The notes: generated from the letters alone by a model not told the origin. DNA of 5,847 bases from Bacteroidales bacterium (GCA_018400545.1 JAGYLT010000159.1:1-5847), one strand, 5' to 3'. Positions 1 to 5,847 are shown, counted from the stretch's first letter. Made by a program: numbers and translations.

Positions 1-1
1 G

Positions 2-445
2 AACGATCCCGGAGAATCTTTCAAAGTGATTTCATCATCGCTCACCTTTGGCGCTTTGCGCGATGGCGACAGCCTGAGCATGAAGCCCTACCTGCTGGCC
101 GAAATGGTGGATTATTTTCTGGGTATCACTACCGTGACCGATATCAGGGAAGCTTTCGGACAGATTGCGGCTGCTGATGCTGTGGTTTATCCAAATCCTG
201 CAGTTTCGGAAACTAAAATTCAATTCACACTAACTGAAAATGCCGATGTGAATTTGGTTATATATGATGAACTTGGCCGTACAATCCAAATCATCGAAAG
301 GAATAATCTGAATCGTGGAGAGCAGGCCATCAACTGGGATTTGACAGATGCCACGGGCCAGATTGTGCGGAACGGAATTTATTATTTCCGGATTTTGACA
401 AATGGCCGGCAAGGACCTTCCGGAAAGGTAATGGTTCACAGATAA
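2..445 (+). CDS. C-terminal part of a T9SS-secreted protein (5'-truncated by window edge)
   Basis: The reading frame is open from the first full codon at position 2 (N-D-P-G-E-S-F-K) to a TAA stop at 443-445. The first internal candidate start, GTG at 26, is therefore not the real start and the gene begins outside the window. The last 87 or so residues, from nt 182, form a type A T9SS sorting domain. It opens with VVYPNPAVSETKIQF and has beta-strands of the FlgD-Ig type (VNLVIYDELGRTI, then GQIVRNGIYYFRI) and the basic end GKVMVHR. In this family the domain directs export through the outer membrane by the Por/Spr machinery and is then removed. The stretch before it (SLTFGALRDGD, then KPYLLAEMVDYFLGI) resembles the end of a globular domain found before such tails in secreted peptidase-like or glutamine-amidotransferase-like proteins, but the catalytic part is missing, so the enzyme class cannot be named. 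The secretion call is strong; the function is unknown. Confidence 0.88.
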   Translation, partial: NDPGESFKVISSSLTFGALRDGDSLSMKPYLLAEMVDYFLGITTVTDIREAFGQIAAADAVVYPNPAVSETKIQFTLTENADVNLVIYDELGRTIQIIERNNLNRGEQAINWDLTDATGQIVRNGIYYFRILTNGRQGPSGKVMVHR

Positions 446-473
446 GAAAATAAATAGAAGATAAAATACAAAT

Positions 474-502
474 CCCGGTTACTTTGGTTTCCGGGTTTTT
501 TT
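474..502 (+). terminator. Rho-independent terminator of the T9SS cargo gene
   Basis: CCCGG at 474-478 pairs with CCGGG at 491-495, a five-pair G+C stem around a 12 nt loop. Inside the loop AC (481-482) can pair with GT (487-488). Seven T residues follow at 496-502. It starts 28 nt after the stop codon of the upstream gene on the same strand. The T-run overlaps the stop codon of the convergent mannosidase gene (501-503). Read on the minus strand, the same stem is followed by a looser A/T-rich tract (ATTTGTATTTTATC), so it may act weakly in both directions. Confidence 0.7.
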
Positions 503-1940
503 ATTTCTTGAGGGTGAGCAGCCTGGGGTGTTCCTTTAAAACTTTCATGATCAATTCCCCAAACAAAGTATTTGCCCAGGCAAACCAACTTCTTGTGAAT
601 TTTGAAGCATCATCTTTATGAAAACTTTCATGCATGAATCCCGTTCCGGCATGCGTATTTTTCAGCATGGTCAGGCAAGTTGATATTTCACGCTGATCGG
701 TGCTTGTGAGTGCCCGCAGGATGATCCCCATGGGCCAGATACTTTCCTTGCCGGTATGTGGGCTGCCCTGTCCGGTAGCCGCTTTTCCCGAAAGAAAATA
801 CGGGTTTGAATCACTCAGCAAAAACTTGCGAGTTGCTAAATACAGATCATCATCCGGCTTGTGCGCCCCCAGATATGGCAGTGACATCAAAGATGGCACA
901 TTGGCATCATCCATAAACAGGTGGTTGCCAAAGCCATCGGTTTCATAGGCATATATTTTTCCGTAAGCCGGATGATCAGCAATGCCAAACTTTTGAATGG
1001 CGTTCTCCACTTCATCAGCCAATGCTGTGCACATATCAGCAAAGTGTTGATTTTTTAGGTTTTCCGAATAGATTTCGGCGAGTTGCTTTAATGAAAGTAC
1101 TGCAAAAATATTTGACGGTATCAGGTAGGGGTAGAGTGTTGCATCGTCCGATGGGCGGAACATGGAACAAATCATTCCGTTGGGTTTAATCGGCCGGCCG
1201 GTGCCGTTAAAAACCGGTGCATCAATCATATTGGTGGTTTGGCGCTTGAAGTAGTAAGGCGATTCCCCGTCTTTCCTTTGTTCTGCGATAAATGTTTTCA
1301 CGATCAATCGCATTGCCGAATCCCAGTCATTATCAAAAATGGATGCATCACCCGTAATTTTAAAATAATGATAAGAGAGCCTCACCACATAGCATAGCGA
1401 ATCTATTTCCCATTTACGTTCGTGTACTCCGGGAATGGGCGTGGGCTCATCGCTTTGCCAGTGGCTTTTTCGGGTCAGGTCTTTGTAAAAAGCATTGGCA
1501 TACGGATCTTTTAATACGCATTTCACCTGCCGGTTTACAAGTCCGTTAATCAGCAATCTCAACTGTTCATCTTCTTTAATGAGTGGCATATATGGCCAGA
1601 CTTGTGCCGTGGAATCGCGCAACCACATGGCATCAATGTCGCCGGTGATGATGAATGTATCCGGTTTTCCTTCTATCATTTCAAAATCCACGGTAGTGTC
1701 GAGGGTGTTGGGGTAGCAGTTTTCGAACATCCACGCCATTTCTTCATCGTTGATCATTGCCTTGGTTTTGCTGATCAAATCCTCAATACTTCTACTGGTG
1801 AATGTTCTTAACCTTTTAGGAGGGCGGTTGCTGATAAATTCTCCGGCAGGCGTAAACAGGATTTTTGCCGACAAGTTCGGAACCAGTGCCATTCCGCCCA
1901 TGGTAAGTGCACTATGCTCCAGAAATTTTCTACGTTTCAT
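501..1940 (-). CDS. GH125 exo-alpha-1,6-mannosidase (metal-independent), exported
   Basis: The 479 aa product matches glycoside hydrolase family 125 (formerly DUF1237), enzymes that release alpha-1,6-linked mannose from the non-reducing end of mannans and N-glycans by an inverting, metal-independent mechanism. Recognisable family blocks are DIDAMWLRDSTAQVWPY (101-117), HERKWEIDSLCY (173-184), MFRPSDDATLYPYLIPSN (260-277), DDANVPSLMSLPYLG (344-358) and GTGFMHESFHKDD (432-444). By comparison with characterised GH125 members, Asp180 in the KWEID block is the likely catalytic acid and Glu438 in MHESF the likely base; I infer this from motif position, not from an alignment. The N-terminus MKRRKFLEHSAL, then a hydrophobic stretch to about A25, resembles a twin-arginine (Tat) signal, suggesting export in folded form to the periplasm. 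No lipobox cysteine is visible. The ATG lies 6 nt after the beta-barrel gene's stop, so co-transcription is likely. The length is slightly above the usual 430-450 aa because of the signal. No truncation is seen. Confidence 0.93.
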   Translation of the reverse strand: MKRRKFLEHSALTMGGMALVPNLSAKILFTPAGEFISNRPPKRLRTFTSRSIEDLISKTKAMINDEEMAWMFENCYPNTLDTTVDFEMIEGKPDTFIITGDIDAMWLRDSTAQVWPYMPLIKEDEQLRLLINGLVNRQVKCVLKDPYANAFYKDLTRKSHWQSDEPTPIPGVHERKWEIDSLCYVVRLSYHYFKITGDASIFDNDWDSAMRLIVKTFIAEQRKDGESPYYFKRQTTNMIDAPVFNGTGRPIKPNGMICSMFRPSDDATLYPYLIPSNIFAVLSLKQLAEIYSENLKNQHFADMCTALADEVENAIQKFGIADHPAYGKIYAYETDGFGNHLFMDDANVPSLMSLPYLGAHKPDDDLYLATRKFLLSDSNPYFLSGKAATGQGSPHTGKESIWPMGIILRALTSTDQREISTCLTMLKNTHAGTGFMHESFHKDDASKFTRSWFAWANTLFGELIMKVLKEHPRLLTLKK

Positions 1941-1946
1941 GCCTTT

Positions 1947-2585
1947 TTATTTCGGTAAAACATATTTGATCCCGAACAGCAATCCGATTGAATTGGTTTT
2001 TGAATCGCCAATGGTTTTAGAAAGGCCTAAGTTTTCTTTTACGTCTATGCCAAAAAGCAATTGATCGGATAATTCAAAATTCACACCAACACCGATCGAA
2101 AGGCCAAAATCCAGTGTGTTGGTTTCTGAAGTAAAGTCTTCTTTCAGGCCAGGGGCCTGGTCGGTTTCTTCATAATAAACCATGTTGCTGAGCAACAATC
2201 CCAGGTAAGGCCCGGCGTTTGCATAAAAGCTGGTCTTGCCGGGTGAGTGGTAAGCAAAAAGTAATGGGAGGACCAGGTAATTGTATTCGATATCAATTTC
2301 CTGTGTGCCCGTTGGGTCTCCCTGATCATCGGTGAGAAAAATTTCATCTTTGGCTCCTTTTTGCTCAAATAGCAATCCGGACTTCAAACCCATATTTTCG
2401 TTCAGAAAATATTCAAAACTGGCTCCTGCAGCAAATCCAACTTTGGATTTTAATTCACTATTCGACTCATTTCGGATGGAGGTTAACGACGGGCCGGCAT
2501 CCACACCAATGAGGATTTTGGCATCCTGGGCCAAAACTGAAACAGAGATCATAATGATCATGAAGATTGTTGAAATTGTTTTCAT
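1947..2585 (-). CDS. Outer-membrane beta-barrel protein, PorT-like family
   Basis: This 212 aa protein starts with a classical Sec signal, MKTISTIFMIIMISVSVLAQ, with likely cleavage after A19 or Q20. The rest is made of alternating short amphipathic strands separated by polar turns. It includes GFAAGASFEYFLNENMGLKSGLLFEQKG (about 50-77, written here in family terms as the second and third strands), the diagnostic YLVLPLLFAY block (103-112), FYANAGPYLGLLL (120-132) and a final strand GLLFGIKYVLPK ending at the C-terminus. This is the pattern of the small eight-stranded outer-membrane barrels that Bacteroidota carry in many copies (PorT/OmpW-like, outer membrane beta-barrel domain 2). Most have no assigned role, and I cannot assign one here; the PorT name reflects the fold and not a proven part in T9SS. 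It heads a probable two-gene unit with the mannosidase. That could mean a glycan-related surface role, but there is no SusC/SusD pair to support it. Confidence 0.85.
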   Translation of the reverse strand: MKTISTIFMIIMISVSVLAQDAKILIGVDAGPSLTSIRNESNSELKSKVGFAAGASFEYFLNENMGLKSGLLFEQKGAKDEIFLTDDQGDPTGTQEIDIEYNYLVLPLLFAYHSPGKTSFYANAGPYLGLLLSNMVYYEETDQAPGLKEDFTSETNTLDFGLSIGVGVNFELSDQLLFGIDVKENLGLSKTIGDSKTNSIGLLFGIKYVLPK

Positions 2586-2597
2586 ATGTGGGTTATG

Positions 2598-2630
2598 GTT
2601 TAATTTGGTTCAAAAATAACCAATTTAAAC
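2598..2630. repeat. 13 bp near-perfect inverted repeat spanning the predicted promoter
   Basis: GTTTAATTTGGTT at 2598-2610 is the reverse complement of AACCAATTTAAAC at 2618-2630 except for one central mismatch (2604 against 2624), giving 12 of 13 pairs around a 7 nt spacer (CAAAAAT). The predicted -7 box fills the spacer and overlaps the right arm by one base. No T-run follows the stem on either strand, which argues against a terminator. It could be a dimeric-regulator operator or an mRNA hairpin; which one is inference. Confidence 0.6.
2611..2618 (-). promoter_or_regulatory. Predicted Bacteroidota -7 promoter box for the beta-barrel/mannosidase unit
   Basis: On the minus strand this reads TATTTTTG, a full match to the TAnnTTTG element bound by the Bacteroidota housekeeping sigma factor. 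It ends 25 nt before the ATG at 2583-2585, which would give a 5' leader of about 19 nt. No convincing TTG appears at the -33 position, so the match is one-sided. The leader is A-rich and lacks a Shine-Dalgarno sequence, as is usual in this phylum. Confidence is limited because short A/T-rich words occur by chance. Confidence 0.45.
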
Positions 2631-2709
2631 TGAAAACCACCTATCAGCCGGTTTTGAAAGCCATTTCTTTTTCATGATGATTGATTTTGACTACATATGC
2701 AAAAGTGGC

Positions 2710-2726
2710 AAAAAACCCTTACAGGG
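2710..2726 (-). terminator. Weak terminator-like hairpin at the pntB stop codon
   Basis: Read on the minus strand, CCCT and AGGG form a four-pair stem around a three-base loop (2726-2716), followed by six T residues (2715-2710). The stem contains the pntB TAA stop (2721-2719). The T-run is good but the stem is short, so efficiency is doubtful. No stronger candidate was found in the 133 nt before the next gene, so some read-through into the beta-barrel/mannosidase pair is possible. Confidence 0.3.
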
Positions 2727-4149
2727 AATTCAGTTCCCCGATCAGTTTCTGGATGGAATCCTTGGCATTACCAAAAAGCATCCGGGTATTATCCTTAAAG
2801 AACAGCGGATTTTCTATCCCGGCATATCCCTTGCCCATGCCCCGCTTCATCACGATCACATTTTTGGCCTGCGCCGCATTGATCACAGGCATTCCGTAAA
2901 TCGGGCTGCCCGGTGTTTCGTTGGCGGCAGGGTTCACCACGTCGTTGGCACCCACCACAATCACCACATCCGTATTGTTCATATCCTTGTTGATCTCATC
3001 CATTTCCACCAGCTTATCGTAGGGAACATCAGCTTCGGCAAGCAGCACGTTCATGTGCCCGGGCATACGGCCGGCCACAGGGTGAATGCCGTAACGGATA
3101 TTTACGCCTTTTTCGCTGAGGATTTTTTCCAATTCGTGGGTAACATGCTGGGCCTGGGCCACTGCGAGTCCGTATCCCGGAACCACAACCACCGATTTGG
3201 AGTAGGCAAGCAGCACGGCAGCATCGCTCAAAGGAATTTCCTTGATAGTTCCGCCCTCTTCTCCGGCGGCTCCACCGGCACCTCCGCCAAATCCGCCCAG
3301 AATCACACTGATCAGTGAGCGGTTCATGGCCTTACACATCAACAGCGTTAAAATGGAACCTGCGGCGCCCACGAAAATACCACCCAGGATCATGGCCAGG
3401 TTATGATAGATAAAACCGGCCATAGCCGCTGCGATACCTGTTAATGAATTGAGCAGCGAGATCACCACCGGCATATCAGCCCCACCGATGGGGAAGACGA
3501 ATAACACGCCGTAAATAATCGCCACAGCAAACAGAATATAAACAAGCGTTGCGTGTTCCTGGGGTACGGGCTGTACCAGGATATACACCGTGAGGGCAAC
3601 CAGTCCGAGCAAAAGGACGATGTTGACAAATTTCATGATCCCGGCTTTGAGGTTTCCCACCTTGCCGCTTAGTTTGCCATAAGCGATCAGACTTCCGCTG
3701 AAAGCGATGGACCCGATGATGAGGCCAAGCAGCGTAACCAGCAGGGATTCGTTTTCCGGATTGGAAAATTCAAGTAATCCCACCAGCGCGGAAGCTGCAC
3801 CTCCCGTTGCATTGAAAAATGAAACCAGCTCGGGCATGGCGGTCATTTTTACTTTTTTGGAGATCAGAAATCCCACTGCCGCACCAACCGCAATGGTGAT
3901 CAGTATCACAATGAGATTGGTGATCCCGATGCCGCTGCCTGAATCATCCTTGTGAAGCAATAATGTGGTGATCATGGCCAACACCATGCCGCCTGCCGCC
4001 CAAAAATTTCCTTTGCGCGCCGTTTCGGGATGACTGAGAAATTTCAGGCCTACCACAAACATGATGGCTGCAAGCAGATAGCTGAATTCCAGCAATGCTG
4101 AACCTATTGTAAAATCTGTGCCGTTGAAGGTCTGTAATATTTTTTCCAT
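2719..4149 (-). CDS. pntB: NAD(P) transhydrogenase beta subunit (membrane domain II + NADP(H)-binding domain III)
   Basis: The 476 aa protein (E. coli PntB is 462) carries the membrane half and the NADP(H) site of the proton-translocating transhydrogenase. Residues 1-275 form about nine hydrophobic helices. Conserved membrane motifs include KMTAMPELV (101-109), GGADMPVVISLLNS (222-235, with Asp225 and Asn234 matching E. coli Asp213 and Asn222) and CKAMNRSLISVI (272-283). A Gly/Ala-rich hinge (285-300) leads to domain III. There the NADP fingerprint is PGYGLAVAQAQ (324-334), followed by GIHPVAGRMPGHMNVLLAEA (354-373), VVGANDVVNPAA (398-409) and the lid KRGMGKGYAGIENPLFF (435-451). Lys435-Arg436 correspond to the 2'-phosphate contacts; the usual following Ser is Gly437. 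Asn113 sits where E. coli has the proton-channel His91, a known variant. The gene is intact and is the last of three. It is separated from pntAB by an unusually long spacer and has no Shine-Dalgarno sequence (AATCGCCTCCAA precedes the ATG). Confidence 0.98.
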   Translation of the reverse strand: MEKILQTFNGTDFTIGSALLEFSYLLAAIMFVVGLKFLSHPETARKGNFWAAGGMVLAMITTLLLHKDDSGSGIGITNLIVILITIAVGAAVGFLISKKVKMTAMPELVSFFNATGGAASALVGLLEFSNPENESLLVTLLGLIIGSIAFSGSLIAYGKLSGKVGNLKAGIMKFVNIVLLLGLVALTVYILVQPVPQEHATLVYILFAVAIIYGVLFVFPIGGADMPVVISLLNSLTGIAAAMAGFIYHNLAMILGGIFVGAAGSILTLLMCKAMNRSLISVILGGFGGGAGGAAGEEGGTIKEIPLSDAAVLLAYSKSVVVVPGYGLAVAQAQHVTHELEKILSEKGVNIRYGIHPVAGRMPGHMNVLLAEADVPYDKLVEMDEINKDMNNTDVVIVVGANDVVNPAANETPGSPIYGMPVINAAQAKNVIVMKRGMGKGYAGIENPLFFKDNTRMLFGNAKDSIQKLIGELNSL

Positions 4150-4361
4150 TTGGAGGCGATTGATCGTTAGTAGTTATTTGGGTTATTGAGTTAATTGGTT
4201 ATTGAGTTATTAAGTTATTCGGGAACTGAGCTAATGAGTTGCTTTTTATTGATTGTCCCGGAAAGTTTTCTGCACCCACTGCCTACTACTCTCTAACCTT
4301 CTCCACCCTCTAATCCTGCGACTCACAATTGATAACTAACAACTCACAACTTCTCACCCGC
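4150..4361. other. 212 nt low-complexity, composition-switching spacer inside the pnt operon
   Basis: No gene was found here: no minus-strand ATG occurs, and the only plus-strand ATG opens a 20-codon frame. On the plus strand 4150-4250 is C-poor and rich in GTTATT/GAGTTA words, whereas 4271-4360 is G-poor and rich in ACTCAC, CTACTACTC and TAACTAACAACTC words. The two halves therefore look like loosely inverted versions of the same vocabulary. There is no TAnnTTTG box on the minus strand (CAAA is absent from the plus strand here), so pntB is most likely transcribed from upstream of pntAA. No clear T-tailed terminator was seen. Role unknown; an intergenic repeat element is the most likely reading. 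Confidence 0.55.
4181..4209. repeat. Direct repeat GGTTATTGAGTTA, two exact copies at 16 bp period, with decayed flanking copies
   Basis: GGTTATTGAGTTA occurs exactly at 4181-4193 and 4197-4209. Shortened versions flank it: GTTATT at 4173-4178, GTTATTA at 4206-4212 and GTTATTC at 4213-4219, with GAGTT again at 4236-4240. The array is short and irregular, more like a minisatellite remnant than a protein-binding array. Confidence 0.6.
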
Positions 4362-4673
4362 TCAACGCTTCTTCCTGAACATCTCGAGCATCCGGTCGGT
4401 CACGGCAAACCCGCCTGCAACATTCAGTGTCCCGAATAATACGGCAAGCATGCCAAGTACAAGTTCCAGTGATAATCGCGATAAATCTGCATGCCCCACC
4501 AGGATAATTCCCCCGATGACGATGACACCGCTGATGGCGTTGGCCCCCGACATAAGGGGTGTGTGCAACACCGAGGGCACATTGGAAATCACCTCGATAC
4601 CCAGAAAAATGGCCAGCACCATGATGAATATCGGTTCGCGGAATGAGTAAAAGAAAATAAATATTTCGTCCAT
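4362..4673 (-). CDS. pntAB: NAD(P) transhydrogenase alpha subunit 2, membrane part (PntA C-terminal module)
   Basis: This 103 aa membrane protein corresponds to the C-terminal transmembrane module that is fused to PntA in E. coli but is a separate gene in many bacteria, including Rhodospirillum and Thermus. Three hydrophobic helices are visible at about 12-32, 44-61 and 68-91, followed by a basic cytoplasmic tail ending RKKR. The family signature HTPLMSGANAISG (37-49) is intact; His37 falls where a conserved channel histidine lies in related subunits. Together with PntB it builds the proton path. The ATG is 18 nt after the pntAA stop and the order pntAA-pntAB-pntB is the standard one, so the identity is secure despite the small size. 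It ends in TGA, and the long spacer to pntB begins at once. Confidence 0.96.
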   Translation of the reverse strand: MDEIFIFFYSFREPIFIMVLAIFLGIEVISNVPSVLHTPLMSGANAISGVIVIGGIILVGHADLSRLSLELVLGMLAVLFGTLNVAGGFAVTDRMLEMFRKKR

Positions 4674-4691
4674 GATTTGTGATTTTTCAGG

Positions 4692-5828
4692 TTATTCATT
4701 TTTGGGATTCATAATCGATTTTACCCTTTCGTTGATGATTTCTTTTTTGTGGGTGATGCAGGCTCCCTTTACCACCTCATCCTCAAAATTCAGGTTCAAT
4801 TCCCCTTTCTCGTTGATGATCAGCTTCAGGAAGTTGAGCATATTTTTGCCGTACATGCGGCTGGCATCCACCGGCATACCTGCCGGGTAGTTTGAGTTGC
4901 CTATGATCTTCACACCATTGTGCACAAAGGTTTCGTCGTTTTTGGTAAGCTCACAGTTTCCTCCTGTGGAAGCTGCCAGATCCACAATCACCGATCCCGG
5001 TTTCATATTTTCCACGGTTTCTTTTTTAACCAGCAGCGGTGCCTTCCGTCCCGGTATCTGAGCAGTACAGATCACCACATCTGATTTGATAGCATGATCC
5101 TGGATCAACTGGCTCTGGCGCTTTTTAAATTCCTCGGTCTGCTCCACGGCGTATCCTCCGGCGGAAGCATCATCTTTGGCGCCTTCCACCTCCACAAATT
5201 TCGCCCCCAGGCTTTGCACCTCTTCTTTTACGGCCGGGCGCACATCAAATACTTCCACAACGGCACCGAGTTTGCGTGCCGTTGCAATTGCCTGCAGGCC
5301 CGCCACTCCGGCACCCAGCACCAGCATTTTGGCCGGTTTTATAGTTCCGGCCGCCGACATGAACATGGGGAAAAATTCAGGCAACTGAAAAGCGGCATCC
5401 AGCACGGCGCGGTATCCGGCAACAGTGGCCATCGACGAAAGCACGTCCATGGCCTGTGCCCGTGTGATACGCGGAATGGCATCCAGGCTGAACGCTGTAA
5501 AACCTTTTTCTTTCAGATTGGTAACCAGCGCTTTATTTGATAAGGGGCTGAGTGTGCCCACAATTACCTGGTCGGGTTTGAGTTTGGATAGCTCATCGCT
5601 GGTCAGGGCATTCACCTTAAGTATCAGGGAGGCTTGTTTGTAAATTTCGCCCTCGTCAACAACAGTGGCTCCTGCATCTTCATAGTCCTTGTCGGAGGCA
5701 AACGCCGAATTGCCGGCGCCTCTGGGGATCAGTACTTTATTGTTGCTTTCGATGAGTGTCCTGACGGCCTCGGGAAGCAGGGCAACCCGGGTTTCGGGCG
5801 GTTGGTCTTTTAAAATGCCAATGTTCAT
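4692..5828 (-). CDS. pntAA: NAD(P) transhydrogenase alpha subunit 1, NAD(H)-binding domain I
   Basis: This 378 aa soluble protein is the NAD(H)-binding domain I, related to alanine dehydrogenase. It docks on the cytoplasmic face of the membrane part and passes hydride to or from NADP(H) on PntB. The N-terminal block ETRVALLPEAV (12-22) is typical. The RQD loop PRITRAQAMDVLSSMA (119-134) places Arg120, Gln125, Asp128 and Ser131 at the same spacing as Arg127, Gln132, Asp135 and Ser138 of the Rhodospirillum rubrum enzyme. The Rossmann fingerprint LGAGVAGLQA (171-180) is followed by the acidic strand end FDVRP (194-198). The block PGSVIVDLAASTGGNCE (277-293) and the YGKNMLN segment (326-332) close the domain. 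No membrane helix is present, consistent with a split alpha subunit. The chosen ATG gives the family's usual MNIGILKD start and follows an A-rich leader (AGTAAAAAGAAATCC). It is the first gene of the operon in this window; only 19 nt of upstream sequence are available, so no promoter could be judged. Confidence 0.98.
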   Translation of the reverse strand: MNIGILKDQPPETRVALLPEAVRTLIESNNKVLIPRGAGNSAFASDKDYEDAGATVVDEGEIYKQASLILKVNALTSDELSKLKPDQVIVGTLSPLSNKALVTNLKEKGFTAFSLDAIPRITRAQAMDVLSSMATVAGYRAVLDAAFQLPEFFPMFMSAAGTIKPAKMLVLGAGVAGLQAIATARKLGAVVEVFDVRPAVKEEVQSLGAKFVEVEGAKDDASAGGYAVEQTEEFKKRQSQLIQDHAIKSDVVICTAQIPGRKAPLLVKKETVENMKPGSVIVDLAASTGGNCELTKNDETFVHNGVKIIGNSNYPAGMPVDASRMYGKNMLNFLKLIINEKGELNLNFEDEVVKGACITHKKEIINERVKSIMNPKNE

Positions 5829-5847
5829 GGATTTCTTTTTACTAAAC

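Noticed and set aside
1750..2064. 104-codon plus-strand open frame with a hydrophobic start
   Set aside because: It spans the mannosidase start, the 6 nt gap and the end of the beta-barrel gene in antisense. Both sense genes are clearly real and explain the sequence.
2144..2368. 74-codon minus-strand frame overlapping the beta-barrel gene in another frame
   Set aside because: It is nested inside a gene with a good signal peptide and barrel motifs, and its composition is unlike a protein.
2674..3318. 214-codon plus-strand open frame, rich in histidine
   Set aside because: It lies fully antisense to the conserved domain III of pntB. Its histidine richness comes from reading GTG/ATG-rich valine and nucleotide-binding codons backwards, and it matches no family I recognise.
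4150..4158. CCTCC just before the pntB start on the minus strand
   Set aside because: It resembles the anti-Shine-Dalgarno sequence, not the Shine-Dalgarno, so it is not a ribosome binding site; the phylum generally does not rely on one.
4224..4247. AACT...AGTT hairpin followed by CTTTTT on the plus strand
   Set aside because: It has only four A/T-rich pairs around a nine-base loop and no plus-strand gene ends nearby, so it is not a credible terminator.
4234..4296. 20-codon plus-strand frame in the pnt spacer
   Set aside because: It is too short, has no conserved features or promoter, and lies in low-complexity repeat DNA.
4150..4361. Possible CRISPR array from repeated GTTATTGAGTTA words
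   Set aside because: The repeats are 13 bp with 3 bp between them and decay quickly; no constant repeat with unique spacers and no cas genes.
5094..5540. 148-codon plus-strand open frame
   Set aside because: It is antisense to the Rossmann core of pntAA, whose protein is strongly conserved; a shadow frame.

Overview
The window looks like ordinary chromosomal DNA from a member of the phylum Bacteroidota. Four things point there: a type IX secretion (T9SS) C-terminal sorting domain, a PorT-like outer-membrane beta-barrel protein, a promoter element of the Bacteroidota TAnnTTTG type, and start codons without Shine-Dalgarno sequences. The lineage cannot be fixed further from sequence alone. I see no phage, insertion sequence, CRISPR array, tRNA or rRNA.

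Layout, left to right. Positions 2-445 (+) hold the last 147 codons of a secreted T9SS cargo protein whose start lies outside the window. It ends at a hairpin terminator (474-502) that lies between it and the convergent gene. Positions 501-1940 (-) encode a GH125 family exo-alpha-1,6-mannosidase with a twin-arginine-like signal. It lies 6 nt downstream of a small outer-membrane beta-barrel gene (1947-2585, -), so the two probably form one transcript read right to left. Upstream of that pair is a 133 nt spacer with a predicted -7 promoter box, most of which lies in the loop of a near-perfect 13 bp inverted repeat.

The right half (2719-5828, -) is a complete three-gene proton-translocating NAD(P) transhydrogenase operon in the split-alpha arrangement: pntAA (soluble NAD(H) domain I), pntAB (three-helix membrane part) and pntB (membrane domain II plus NADP(H) domain III). 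The products should form one inner-membrane complex that couples hydride transfer between NADH and NADP+ to proton movement. It would mainly supply NADPH for biosynthesis and redox defence.

The operon is tight between pntAA and pntAB (18 nt). Between pntAB and pntB it is interrupted by a 212 nt low-complexity spacer rich in GTTATTGAGTTA-type words, with a strong strand-composition switch in its middle. This spacer and the palindrome over the beta-barrel promoter are the least explained parts of the window. I found no convincing evidence of a previously undescribed biological system; the protein-coding content is recognisable throughout.
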